Assembly: GCF_001552215.1 (NCBI RefSeq)
Contig: NZ_BCQT01000017.1
Span: forward strand, 186,001-250,000
Direction: 5' to 3'
DNA: 64,000 nt
From: Actinomadura macra NBRC 14102
Lineage (GTDB): Bacteria > Actinomycetota > Actinomycetes > Streptosporangiales > Streptosporangiaceae
Shown: one piece after another, positions 44,220 through 52,995 of the stretch
Layout: the number at the start of each line of letters is the position of its first letter
Numbering within the stretch: the first letter of the stretch is position 1
Made by a program: the position numbers and the translations under genes
Notes under the pieces: generated by a model
Told to the model about the DNA's origin: nothing
Databases searched by the model: none
What the model saw: only the letters and a program-made list of their open reading frames with translations

Positions 44220-44851
44220 CGGACGGCTCGCTCGCCGCCCTCATCGCGCTGGGCGCCTTCCATGGCCTCAACCCCGCCATGGGGTGGTTGTTCGCCGTGG
44301 CCCGCGGTCTCCAGGAGCGCAGCAGGGCCCTCGTCCTGCAATCGCTCCCGGCCATCGCCGCGGGCCACGCCGCGTCGGTCGGCGTGGTGGCGGTGCTCGT
44401 CACGCTGACCCGTTCGGTCGTCGCGACCCGGGTCCTGGCGGCGGCCGGCGGCGTCCTGCTCGTCGGTTTCGGCCTCTGGCGGCTGCTGTCGCGCCGCCAT
44501 TTCCGGTGGGTCGGCATGCGGATCTCGCTGTGGCAGCTCGCCGGGTGGTCGTTCCTGATGTCGTCGGTGCACGGTGCGGGGCTGATGCTCCTGCCCGTCC
44601 TCACGGCCTCGGGGACGGCCCCCGCGGGCCACGACCACCGCCTGTCCTCCTCGGGCAGCGCCCTGTCCACCGGGATCTTCGTGACCGCCGTGCACACCCT
44701 GGCGATGTTCGCCGTGGCGGGCGCCATCGCCGTGGCCGTGTACGAGATCGTCGGGCTGGCGGTGCTGCGCCGCGCCTGGTTCAACCTGGACCGCCTCTGG
44801 GCCGCCGCCCTCATCGGCGCGGGCACGTTCACCCTGTTCACCGCCATCTGA
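44216..44851 (+). CDS. Multi-pass membrane protein of unknown function, coupled to the SBP56 gene
   Basis: 211 aa from the GTG at 44216, overlapping the SBP56 stop by 4 bp. About six membrane spans are visible. HGLNPAMGWLFAVARGLQERS near residues 16-35 and AGHAASVGVVAVLV resemble the first helices of NicO/HoxN-type metal exporters and sulfite-exporter-like proteins (His in span 1, His in span 2). HGAGLMLLPVL and VHTLAMFAV add two more intramembrane histidines. A histidine-rich loop (GHDHRLSSSG) lies between. It might move a metal such as copper or a sulfur product; this is a guess from context. Confidence 0.8.
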   Translation: MTDGSLAALIALGAFHGLNPAMGWLFAVARGLQERSRALVLQSLPAIAAGHAASVGVVAVLVTLTRSVVATRVLAAAGGVLLVGFGLWRLLSRRHFRWVGMRISLWQLAGWSFLMSSVHGAGLMLLPVLTASGTAPAGHDHRLSSSGSALSTGIFVTAVHTLAMFAVAGAIAVAVYEIVGLAVLRRAWFNLDRLWAAALIGAGTFTLFTAI

Positions 44852-44928
44852 TCGCGAATCGGTTGCGCCGCCCCCGCCGGGCTGGGAGCCTCATGGGGGG
44901 CTTCAGTGATCAATGGGAACGGGGATGC

Positions 44929-45888
44929 ATGCGGTCTTCAGCGCGGTCTTCAGCCAGGTGGACGGGACGATGCGCGATCGCCGTGGTCGCCGCCGCGCCG
45001 CTCGTGGCCGTGCCCGCCGGGCTGCCCGCGCCGTCCCTGGCGGCTCCCACCGCGAACGCCGCCGTCGCCGGGCCCGCGGGCGTGGGCGCCAAGTCGGCGT
45101 TCCTGTACGACGACGGCGCCAAGAAGACCAAGTGGTCCCGCGCCGCGACCACCAAGCGTCCCATCGCCAGCATCACCAAGGTGATGACCGCCCTGGTCGT
45201 CCTGCGCGCGGGCAAGCTCGACCGCACCGTCACGGTGAAGCAGAAGCACATCGACTACGCCGTCCGGCAGGGCGGCAGCATGGCGAACCTGCGCGCGGGT
45301 GACAAGCTGACCGTCCGGCAACTCCTCAACGGCCTGCTGCTCCCGTCTGGCTGCGACGTCGCCTATCTCCTCGCCGATCTGTACGGACCGGGGTGGCGCG
45401 GGTTCGTCACCAAGATGAACAAGACCGCCGCACAGCTCGGGATGAAGAGCACCAAGTACGCCAACTTCGACGGACTGCCCTGGCCGTCCGCCACGTCCAC
45501 GTACTCGACGGCCTATGACCAGACCAGGCTCGCCCACTTCGCGCTGATGCGCGCCGACTTCCGCGCCATCGTCGCCCGCTCCTCCTACAAGCTCGCCAAG
45601 AACAAGACCCACAACGCCTACAGCTGGACGAACACCAACCGGCTCCTCGGCTCCTACAAGGGCGCGGCCGGCATCAAGACCGGCACCACCGACGCCGCGG
45701 GCTACTCCCTGATGTTCTCCGCCCGCCGAGGCACCCGCACGCTGGTCGGGATCGTCCTCAACAGCTCCACGACCAACGAGACGGCCCGCTTCACCGACGC
45801 GGCCCGCATGCTCGACTGGGGCTTCGGCGCCAAGTCCGCCGGCATCCTGCGCGTCCCGCCGGTCCCGGCCGGCGCCAACGTCGACTGA
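44929..45888 (+). CDS. D-alanyl-D-alanine carboxypeptidase (DacF/PBP5-like)
   Basis: 319 aa from the ATG at 44929 (an ATG at 44893 is in frame too). An N-terminal signal sequence (CAIAVVAAAPLVAVPAG) leads to a serine peptidase S11 domain. Its catalytic motifs are SITK (81-84), SGC (140-142, where classical PBP5 has SGN) and KTG (250-252). It trims the terminal D-Ala of peptidoglycan stem peptides outside the membrane. The C-terminal PBP5 beta domain and amphipathic anchor are missing, common in actinobacterial forms. Its TGA overlaps the lipoprotein ATG. Confidence 0.9.
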   Translation: MRSSARSSARWTGRCAIAVVAAAPLVAVPAGLPAPSLAAPTANAAVAGPAGVGAKSAFLYDDGAKKTKWSRAATTKRPIASITKVMTALVVLRAGKLDRTVTVKQKHIDYAVRQGGSMANLRAGDKLTVRQLLNGLLLPSGCDVAYLLADLYGPGWRGFVTKMNKTAAQLGMKSTKYANFDGLPWPSATSTYSTAYDQTRLAHFALMRADFRAIVARSSYKLAKNKTHNAYSWTNTNRLLGSYKGAAGIKTGTTDAAGYSLMFSARRGTRTLVGIVLNSSTTNETARFTDAARMLDWGFGAKSAGILRVPPVPAGANVD

Positions 45889-46241
45889 TGCGCGCGACCG
45901 CACCCCTCGTCCTCATCGCCGCGCTGTTCCTCGCCGGCTGCGGCGGCGGGGACGACTCGGACGGCAAGAAGTCCGGCCACCCCTTCGCGGGCACCTGGCG
46001 CAGCGGCGGGTCGGCCTCCGCCGGCTCCGGCGGCACCACCCTCACCGTCGCTGCGGACGGCACCGTCCGCTTCAAGAGCAGCCTCGACTGCAAGGGCACC
46101 GCCGCTCCGTCCGGCGGCGCCTACCGCTTCACCATCGACTGCGGCACCTCGAAGTTCACCGGCACGGCGGTTCCCCCGAAGTCCGGCACCTTCACCATGA
46201 CCTGGACCGACGGCGACACCGCCGAATACCACGCGGCCTGA
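45888..46241 (+). CDS. Small putative lipoprotein
   Basis: 117 aa. The signal peptide MRATAPLVLIAALFLAGC ends in a lipobox (LAGC), so the protein is likely lipid-anchored at Cys18. A Gly/Ser linker precedes a beta-rich domain of about 85 residues (FAGTWRSGG, TVAADGTVRFKSSLDC, TMTWTDGDTAEYHA) resembling lipocalin-like repeats. The two cysteines at about 66 and 85 may form a disulfide. I do not recognise a family. It overlaps the carboxypeptidase stop, so the two are translated together. Confidence 0.8.
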   Translation: MRATAPLVLIAALFLAGCGGGDDSDGKKSGHPFAGTWRSGGSASAGSGGTTLTVAADGTVRFKSSLDCKGTAAPSGGAYRFTIDCGTSKFTGTAVPPKSGTFTMTWTDGDTAEYHAA

Positions 46242-46245
46242 GGGT

Positions 46246-46872
46246 TCACACCGCTCGTCGGCCAACGGCCGTGAGGTCGATCTCGATGTCGAACGGCACC
46301 GTCACCTTGAGGGTGCCGCGATGGATGCCGGTCAGCGCGTAGACGTTGGTGGCCGGGTCGAGTTCGTAGACGTACACGACCGTCTCGCCGTCCTCGTTTT
46401 CCACCCGCCAGAAATGCCGGATACCCGCCGCCGCATACTTGCGCGGCTTAGTGTCCCGATCGCGGTCCACTGATTCCGGCGAGACGGCCTCGACCGCGAG
46501 CACCACATCCGCCGGGAAGTAGAATCTGGACGGATCGTCGCGCTCGAACGCCTCAGTGCTCACCACCAGCACATCCGGCTCCGGCGCCTGGCGCTTGGCA
46601 AGCTTGACCGCCATCTCGCTGTCGCCGCGGAGTTCCTGGGGAGCCTGTCTGTCCAGCTCGTGGTCGAGCATGTCTATGACGCGCTTTTGCCACTTCTCCT
46701 GCGGGCTCACGAAGACGAGGCTCCCGTCGATCAACTCCGTGTGCCGGGGCGTGTTCATCCGTAGGAAGTGATCGGCGGTGAAGCCGCCCGGCGGGGGGAA
46801 CAGCCAGTCTGGCAGCGAGTCGGCACTCATGTGGCTACTTTCCGCAGTTGCCTCGACACTCTGAGCGCTCAT
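46246..46872 (-). CDS. Uma2 family (DUF820) putative endonuclease
   Basis: 208 aa from the ATG at 46872; a GTG at 46878 is in frame. The Uma2 fold shows the PD-(D/E)XK-like residues in LIDGSLVFVSPQEKWQKRVI, AKRQAPEPDVLVVS (catalytic Asp) and ADVVLAVEAVSPESVDRDRDTKPRKYAAAGI (Glu and Lys). Such proteins are abundant in actinobacteria and cyanobacteria, often in several copies, and their targets are unknown. It is convergent with the lipoprotein gene (4 bp apart). No mobile element is next to it. Confidence 0.88.
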   Translation of the reverse strand: MSAQSVEATAESSHMSADSLPDWLFPPPGGFTADHFLRMNTPRHTELIDGSLVFVSPQEKWQKRVIDMLDHELDRQAPQELRGDSEMAVKLAKRQAPEPDVLVVSTEAFERDDPSRFYFPADVVLAVEAVSPESVDRDRDTKPRKYAAAGIRHFWRVENEDGETVVYVYELDPATNVYALTGIHRGTLKVTVPFDIEIDLTAVGRRAV

Positions 46873-46926
46873 GTCCACACTGTCGCACAGAGACCGAACC
46901 TGTGCACACAGCTTACGGGAAGCTGC

Positions 46927-47397
46927 TCAGGCGGGGCCGGGAGCTTCGCCGCGTTCGTGGACGAGGGCGCGGAGTTCCTCCAGCTGGCGGGCTGCGAGGC
47001 TCTTCTCTGCACCGTTGATGCCCATGGCGCCGATGGACGTGCCGTCCGCGAGATCGAGGGTGGGCCAGGGCTCGCCGACGGTCATGGTGACGTCGAGGAC
47101 CTCGGGCCATTCGAGGCGGCGGGTGCGGAAGGCGTTGACGACCGTGAGGCCCGTCTCGTCCGCGAGGATGCGGCAGCGGGCCAGCATGTGCAGGATCCAG
47201 GCGACGAAGAGGCCGAACAGGATGAGCAGGATCCGGTCGAACAGCTTGAACTGGGGCGCCACCACCACGGCGAGCACGATCATGCCGAGCATGATGATGC
47301 CCGCCGTGGCGTAGGCGACGACCCGGGTGGTACGGGGACGCCACACGGTCGGCAGCGCCGGGGCGTCAGTCAACGATCTTCGAGATGGGGATCTCAA
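46927..47397 (-). CDS. PH-domain-containing membrane protein
   Basis: Up to 156 aa. Two membrane spans (VVAYATAGIIMLGMIVLAVVV and LFDRILLILFGLFVAWILHML) precede a bacterial PH-like domain (CRILADETGLTVVNAF, RRLEWPEVLDVTM). The start is unsure: the ATG at 47397 overlaps hisG by 32 bp, while a TTG at 47373 overlaps it by 8 bp and may be the real one. A PH-domain gene directly after hisG is common in actinobacteria. Its role is unknown; similar proteins sit in membranes and bind partners rather than lipids. Confidence 0.82.
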   Translation of the reverse strand: MRSPSRRSLTDAPALPTVWRPRTTRVVAYATAGIIMLGMIVLAVVVAPQFKLFDRILLILFGLFVAWILHMLARCRILADETGLTVVNAFRTRRLEWPEVLDVTMTVGEPWPTLDLADGTSIGAMGINGAEKSLAARQLEELRALVHERGEAPGPA

Positions 47398-48241
47398 GGA
47401 TGTCGTGGGCGCCGGCGGCCTTCAGCGCCGGGATCAGGGTGTTGACCCCGCGCTTGGCGACGACGGACTCGACCGCGTTGGACTCGCCGCCGGCGAGGGA
47501 GGTGACCGTGGGCGAGGACATCGCGGGCATGATGTCCAGGACGGCTCGCAGGTCGGCCTGGGCGACGTTCAGCTTGAGCAGCACGTTGCCACGGGCGCGG
47601 ATCGCGCCCTGGAGCAGGAGGGAGATGTCCTCCATCGCGGCGCGCTTCTCGGCGTCCTCGTACGCCTCGCGGTTGGCGACCAGCTCGGTGTAGCTGGTCA
47701 GGAGCGTGTCGAGGATGCGCAGGCCGTTCTTGCGCAGGGACGACCCGGTCTCGGTGAGGTCGACGATCGCGTCCACGATGTCGGGGACCTTCGCCTCGGT
47801 GGCGCCGTAGGACGGGACGACCGTCGCCTTGACGCCGTGCTTGTCCAGGAACCGCTTGGTCATCGCCGGGAACTCGGTGGAGATCCGTACGCCCTCGGGC
47901 AGGTCCGACACGCGCTGCCAGGGCGCGTCGTCCGGCACCGCCATGATCACCCGGACGGGGTTGGAGGTCGCCTTGGAGTACTGGAGCTCACCGAGGCTGA
48001 CCACGTCGGAGTCGGTCTCGGTGATCCAGTCACGGCCGGTGATGCCGAGGTCGAACAGGCCCTGTTCGAGGTAGGTCGGGATCTCCTGGGGGCGCAAGAC
48101 CCGGACCCGGTCGATGCGGGGGTCGTCGATGGAGGCGCGGTAGTCGCGGTCCGAGGTGCGCCGGACGGTGAGGTCGGCGGCGTCGAACAGCTGCAGGGTC
48201 GCCTTCTCCAGCGATCCCTTGGGCAGGACGAGTGACAGCAC
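47366..48241 (-). CDS. hisG: ATP phosphoribosyltransferase (long form)
   Basis: 291 aa. It is the first enzyme of histidine synthesis, joining ATP and PRPP. It starts MLSLVLPKGSLEKATLQLFD. The PRPP loop is seen in VDAIVDLTETGSSLRKNGL, with LFDLGITGRDWI before it. The last 80 residues form the ACT-like regulatory domain (MLKLNVAQ-type, here VLLKLNVAQADLRAVLDIMP and LIPALKAAGAHDILEIPISK), so it is the histidine-inhibited long form needing no HisZ. The usual neighbour hisE is absent between ribH and hisG. Confidence 0.96.
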   Translation of the reverse strand: MLSLVLPKGSLEKATLQLFDAADLTVRRTSDRDYRASIDDPRIDRVRVLRPQEIPTYLEQGLFDLGITGRDWITETDSDVVSLGELQYSKATSNPVRVIMAVPDDAPWQRVSDLPEGVRISTEFPAMTKRFLDKHGVKATVVPSYGATEAKVPDIVDAIVDLTETGSSLRKNGLRILDTLLTSYTELVANREAYEDAEKRAAMEDISLLLQGAIRARGNVLLKLNVAQADLRAVLDIMPAMSSPTVTSLAGGESNAVESVVAKRGVNTLIPALKAAGAHDILEIPISKIVD

Positions 48242-48310
48242 GGAAAAGCCTTTCGATGGATGCGGACGGAAATCCGGGAATCGTTCAGGAGCCGGGATGC
48301 GCGGGTCGTC

Positions 48311-48328
48311 CGGGGGCCTCGGCCCCCG
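48311..48328 (-). terminator. Short perfect hairpin between ribH and hisG
   Basis: CGGGGGCC (48311-48318) and GGCCCCCG (48321-48328) pair over 8 bp around TC, just past the ribH stop. It may slow or end transcription of the rib operon before hisG. The rest of the 99-bp gap shows no gene. Confidence 0.45.
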
Positions 48329-48340
48329 TACCCCGCGCCG

Positions 48341-48840
48341 TCAATGCTCCTGGACGTGCCCGGCGTGACCGTGATGCCGCAGACCTCGCAGGGTCAGTGC
48401 CGTGTCGAGTGCGGCCACAGTCGCCTCCCATCCCTTGTCCTCGTGGCTGTCAGGCAGCCCGCTGCGGTCCAGTGCCTGCTCAATGGTGTCACATGTGAGC
48501 ACCCCGTTGCCCACCGGAGTCGCCTCGTCGAGCGCGACACGGGTCACACCGGCGGTGACGGAGTCGCAGACGTAGTCGAAATGGGCGGTCTGCCCGCGGA
48601 CGACCGCGCCCAGGCAGACGACGGCGTCCAGGTCGCGGGCCATCTGCTGGGCGATGACGGGCAGCTCCAGCGCGCCCGCGACACGCGCGACGACCGGCTG
48701 GTCGATCCCGCACGCCTTCGCGGCGGCGAGCGCACGGTCCAGCAGCTGGTCGGTGATCTGGCCGTGCCACCGGGTGCAGACCACGCCGAGCGTGAGCCCG
48801 GCCGCGTCGACGATGGCGTCCTCCGGGCGTCCCGCGCCGC

Positions 48841-48844
<4 letters not shown>
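48341..48844 (-). CDS. ribH: 6,7-dimethyl-8-ribityllumazine synthase
   Basis: 167 aa. It condenses the ribitylamino-pyrimidinedione with 3,4-dihydroxy-2-butanone phosphate to form lumazine, the riboflavin precursor. Motifs are GVVCTRWHGQITDQLLDRAL, VAGALELPVIAQQM, CLGAVVRGQTAHFDYVC with the catalytic His, and TPVGNGVLTCDTIEQAL. It is the last gene of the FMN-riboswitch operon and overlaps ribBA by 4 bp. The first pair of motifs (CTRWHG for the common ARFN) departs slightly from the norm. Confidence 0.96.
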
Positions 48845-50096
<1,252 letters not shown>

Positions 50097-50100
<4 letters not shown>

Positions 50101-50738
50101 GCGGTCACCGCCTTGTTCTGCGGAACCCGGACGTCCCGGGACTCCTTGAGCCAGTTCCTGAACCCGACCATCACCATCACGAAGAAGATCCCGTAGACGG
50201 CGCCGGAGACGTACAGCCCGGACTTGAGGGCCAGCGGGACGCCGACCAGGTCGACCAGCACCCAGATGACCCAGAAGTCGACCAGCGCGCGGCTCTGCGC
50301 GAACGTGGCGACGGCGCTGCCGACGAAGATGTAGGCGTTCGCCCACGGCGACCAGGCGATCTTCAGCCAGTCCAGGTGGACGAACAGCTGGGCGACGACG
50401 GCGGTGCCGAGGACGAGGACGCCGATCAGCAGGGCGCGCTCCCGCGCGGTCGCCTGCCGGACCACCAGCCCTTGCTCCGCACTGCGGCCGCGAATCCACA
50501 TCGCCCAGCCGAACAGGGCGAGGACGCAGAAGAGGACCTGCTTGAGCGCGTTCCCGGGAACGTGCGCGTGCAGGGAGGCGGCGAGCAGGAGCGCGGCGCC
50601 CACCAACTGCGTCGGCCACGTCCAGAGGGTCTTGCGCATCGCGAGCCAGACGACGGCGAGGGAGAGCACGTTCCCGATGAGGTCGGTCCACAGGACGTGC
50701 TCGCCGAACAGCCCGAAGCTCGCGTTGAGCCAGTTCAC
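50097..50738 (-). CDS. ribM: PnuC/RibM-family vitamin transporter, probable riboflavin importer
   Basis: 213 aa with about seven membrane spans. Family features are LWTDLIGNVLSLAVVWLAMRKTLWTWPTQ-like opening (conserved W and TWP), WSPWANAYIFVGSAVATFAQSRALVDFWVIWVLVD near 130-165 (the WxxxN/D ligand site) and GIFFVMVMVGF. Position second in ribE-ribM-ribBA-ribH under an FMN riboswitch matches Streptomyces davawensis RibM and corynebacterial PnuX, which import riboflavin by facilitated diffusion. A nicotinamide riboside substrate is less likely for that reason. Confidence 0.88.
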
Positions 50739-51328
50739 CGCCTGTCACCGATCATGCGTTCCACGTACTTGGCGACGACGTCGACCTCAAGGTTCACCGG
50801 GTCGCCGGGTTTCTTGTGGCCGAGCGTGGTGAGGGCGAGGGTGGTGGGGATGAGCGCGACGCTGAACCGGTCGGCGCCCGCCTCGACCACGGTGAGGCTG
50901 ATCCCGTCCACGGTGATCGAGCCCTTGTCGACCAGGTACCGGCTCAGTCGCGCGGGCAGGGAGATCGTGACGACGTCCCAGCGCTCGCCGGGCTCCCGGG
51001 AGACGATCTCGCCGACCCCGTCGACATGGCCCTGGACGAGATGCCCGCCGAGCCGGTCGGAGAGCCGGACGGGCCGTTCCAGGTTGACCTTGGCGCCCGC
51101 CTCAAGCCCGCCGAGGCTGGACCGGTCGAGGGTCTCCTTGACGGCGTCGGCGGTGAAGACCTCGTCCTTGACGTCCACCACGGTGAGACACACGCCGTTG
51201 ACGGCGATCGAGGCGCCGTGCTCGGCGTCCTTCGTGACGAGCGGACCGCGGATGGTGAGGACGGCCGAGTCGCCGTCATGCTCGATCGCCACGATCTCGC
51301 CGAGTTCCTCGACGATGCCGGTGAACAT
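50735..51328 (-). CDS. ribE: Riboflavin synthase, alpha chain
   Basis: 197 aa, two tandem lumazine-binding barrels. The first starts MFTGIVEELGEIVAIEHDGD and has GASIAVNGVCLTVVDVKDE. The second repeats the pattern with GGHLVQGHVDGVGEIVSREP and GSITVDGISLTVVEAGADRF. It dismutates two lumazines into riboflavin. It is first in the operon. AGGAGG lies 8 nt before the ATG and sits inside a possible sequestering hairpin of the upstream FMN riboswitch. It overlaps ribM by 4 bp. Confidence 0.96.
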   Translation of the reverse strand: MFTGIVEELGEIVAIEHDGDSAVLTIRGPLVTKDAEHGASIAVNGVCLTVVDVKDEVFTADAVKETLDRSSLGGLEAGAKVNLERPVRLSDRLGGHLVQGHVDGVGEIVSREPGERWDVVTISLPARLSRYLVDKGSITVDGISLTVVEAGADRFSVALIPTTLALTTLGHKKPGDPVNLEVDVVAKYVERMIGDRR

Positions 51329-51400
51329 CTCCCGGGCCTCCTAGTTAGGGCTCCGGGGACGTACGTGTGGCGACAGCAACCCCCTGAACAGGGGCGTACA

Positions 51401-51531
51401 GCGCGCTGCCTCCCATCCGGACTTTCACCGTCGGTCCCGGAGTTCCACCGGGTCAACCGGCCGATGGCTTCGGCCGGGTCGCGGACTGTCACCGCCGGTT
51501 CGGAATTGCACCGACCCCGGAGCACGCGTTC
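51401..51531 (-). ncRNA. FMN riboswitch (RFN element)
   Basis: On the minus strand the conserved RFN blocks occur in order. CTCCGGGGTCGGTGCAATTC opens it, then CCGAACCGGCGGT, GACAGTCCGCGA, a variable hairpin (GCCGAAGCCATCGGC), CCGGTGGAACTCCGGG, ACCGACGGTGAAAGTC and CGGATGGGAGGCAGCGC closing it. This is the FMN aptamer upstream of ribE, so FMN should switch off ribE-ribM-ribBA-ribH. A perfect CCCCTG-AA-CAGGGG hairpin (51381-51394) lies between aptamer and gene. No T run follows it, so control is probably at translation initiation. Confidence 0.93.
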
Positions 51532-51682
51532 ACTGCTTGGCAACCAGTGTGCCACGCTCCTCATTCCCGAACCCATGTGGGAAAGGCCACGATTTTCCGC
51601 ACCGAACCAAGCCCTTGCCTTGTGACCGTGCGCCCGGACGGCCGGCCGGGTACTGGAACTCGCACGGTGTGTCTGCGCGGTG

Positions 51683-52321
51683 TCACAGGGTGGTGAAGGC
51701 CAGACCGGACGGGGTGAGGGCGACGTGGGTCAGGTCGAGGACGCGGTGGTGCGCGGCGGTGAGGGCCTCGGCGGGGTGGCTCGTCGTCACCGCGAGGACG
51801 GTGGCGCCGGCGGCGCGACCGGCGGCGACGCCGGCAGGAGCGTCCTCGATGACCACGCAGTCGGCGGGGTCCACGCCGAGGCGCTCGGCGGCCAGACGGT
51901 AGCCGGACGGGTCGGGCTTGCCGCGCGGGACGTCCTCGGCCGTGATCACGGTGGCCGGCACCGGGACGCCGGCGACACGGGTGCGGACGGCGAGCTGGCC
52001 CCTGTCCATCGACGTGACGAAGGCGCAGGGCAGGCCGTTCACGCTCAAGAGAAGGTCCAGGGCACCGGGCAGGGCGGTGATGCCGTCGCTGCGTGCGGCT
52101 TCGAGGGCGTCCAGGTGCTCGGTGGCCGCGCGGACCCGGTCCGGCGGCAGGAAGTCGGCGACGCGGTCGGCGGTGCGGCGGCCGTGGGCGTCGGAGAGGA
52201 ACTCGTCGGCGTCGATGCCGTATTCGGCGGCCCATTCGCGGGCCGCGCGCTCGACGAGCGGAGTCGAGTCGACGAGGGTGCCGTCCACGTCGAACAGGAC
52301 GGCCGCGCAGGGGATCACCAC
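51683..52321 (-). CDS. HAD-superfamily phosphatase
   Basis: 212 aa, subfamily IA (beta-phosphoglucomutase/sugar phosphatase type). The nucleophile motif is AVLFDVDGTLVDST (D10, D12), the second motif CAFVTSMDR, the lysine region DVPRGKPDPSGYRLAAERLG, and the acidic motif VIEDAPAGVAAGRAAGA. Dephosphorylation of a sugar phosphate is likely. Its start overlaps the rpe end by 7 bp, so it is coupled to rpe; it lies upstream of the FMN riboswitch and is not in that regulon. It could be the missing riboflavin-pathway phosphatase or a pentose-phosphate scavenger. Confidence 0.88.
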   Translation of the reverse strand: MVIPCAAVLFDVDGTLVDSTPLVERAAREWAAEYGIDADEFLSDAHGRRTADRVADFLPPDRVRAATEHLDALEAARSDGITALPGALDLLLSVNGLPCAFVTSMDRGQLAVRTRVAGVPVPATVITAEDVPRGKPDPSGYRLAAERLGVDPADCVVIEDAPAGVAAGRAAGATVLAVTTSHPAEALTAAHHRVLDLTHVALTPSGLAFTTL

Positions 52322-52983
52322 GCGGTCGCCTCCGCGGCCTGGGCGCGCAGGCCGCGGACGGCCTCGGCGGGGTCGTCGGCGCCGTAGACGGCGCTGCCCG
52401 CCACGAACACGTCGGCGCCGGCCTCGGCGCAGCGCTCGATCGTCTCGGCGCTGACCCCGCCGTCCACCTGGAGCCAGACGGGCAGATCACGGCCCTTGAT
52501 CAGCTCGCGGGCGCGGCGGACCTTCGGCAGGACGACGTCCAGGAACTTCTGGCCGCCGAACCCGGGCTCGACGGTCATCAGCAGGAGCATGTCGATCTCG
52601 CCCAGAAGATCTTCGAACCCTTCGACGGGGGTCGCCGGGTTCACGCCGAGCCCCGCGCGCGCGCCCGCGGCGCGGATGGTGCGCAAGGTGCGGATGGGCG
52701 CCTTGGCCGCCTCGGCGTGGATGGTGACGCTGCCCGCTCCCGCCTCGGCGTACTGCGGGGCCCACCGGTCCGGGTCCTCGATCATCAGATGGCAGTCGAG
52801 GGGAAGCGCGCTGTGCTTGAGGAGCGCCTCGACGACCGGCAGGCCCAAGGTCAGGTTCGGCACGAAGTGGTTGTCCATGACGTCGACGTGGACCCAGTCG
52901 GCGGAGTCGGCGATGAGCGCGACGTCCTCGGCGAGCCGGGCGAAGTCGGCGGACAGGATGCTGGGTGAGATCTGCGGAGCCAT
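52315..52983 (-). CDS. rpe: Ribulose-phosphate 3-epimerase
   Basis: 222 aa TIM barrel. It interconverts ribulose 5-phosphate and xylulose 5-phosphate. Motifs are SPSILSADFARLAEDVALI, WVHVDVMDNHFVPNLTLG (metal His and catalytic Asp), PLDCHLMIEDPDRW (metal His), LLMTVEPGFGGQKF and LQVDGGVSAETIERCAEAGAD. All expected metal and acid/base residues are present. It lies between the PAP2 phosphatase gene and the HAD phosphatase on the same strand, in the conserved rsmB-rpe-rib order. Confidence 0.97.
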   Translation of the reverse strand: MAPQISPSILSADFARLAEDVALIADSADWVHVDVMDNHFVPNLTLGLPVVEALLKHSALPLDCHLMIEDPDRWAPQYAEAGAGSVTIHAEAAKAPIRTLRTIRAAGARAGLGVNPATPVEGFEDLLGEIDMLLLMTVEPGFGGQKFLDVVLPKVRRARELIKGRDLPVWLQVDGGVSAETIERCAEAGADVFVAGSAVYGADDPAEAVRGLRAQAAEATAW

Positions 52984-52995
52984 GATGACCTGAGT

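Noticed and set aside
46246..46872. Uma2 gene as part of a mobile element or defence island
   Set aside because: No inverted repeats, transposase, integrase or defence partners are next to it, and stand-alone Uma2 genes are common in actinobacteria.
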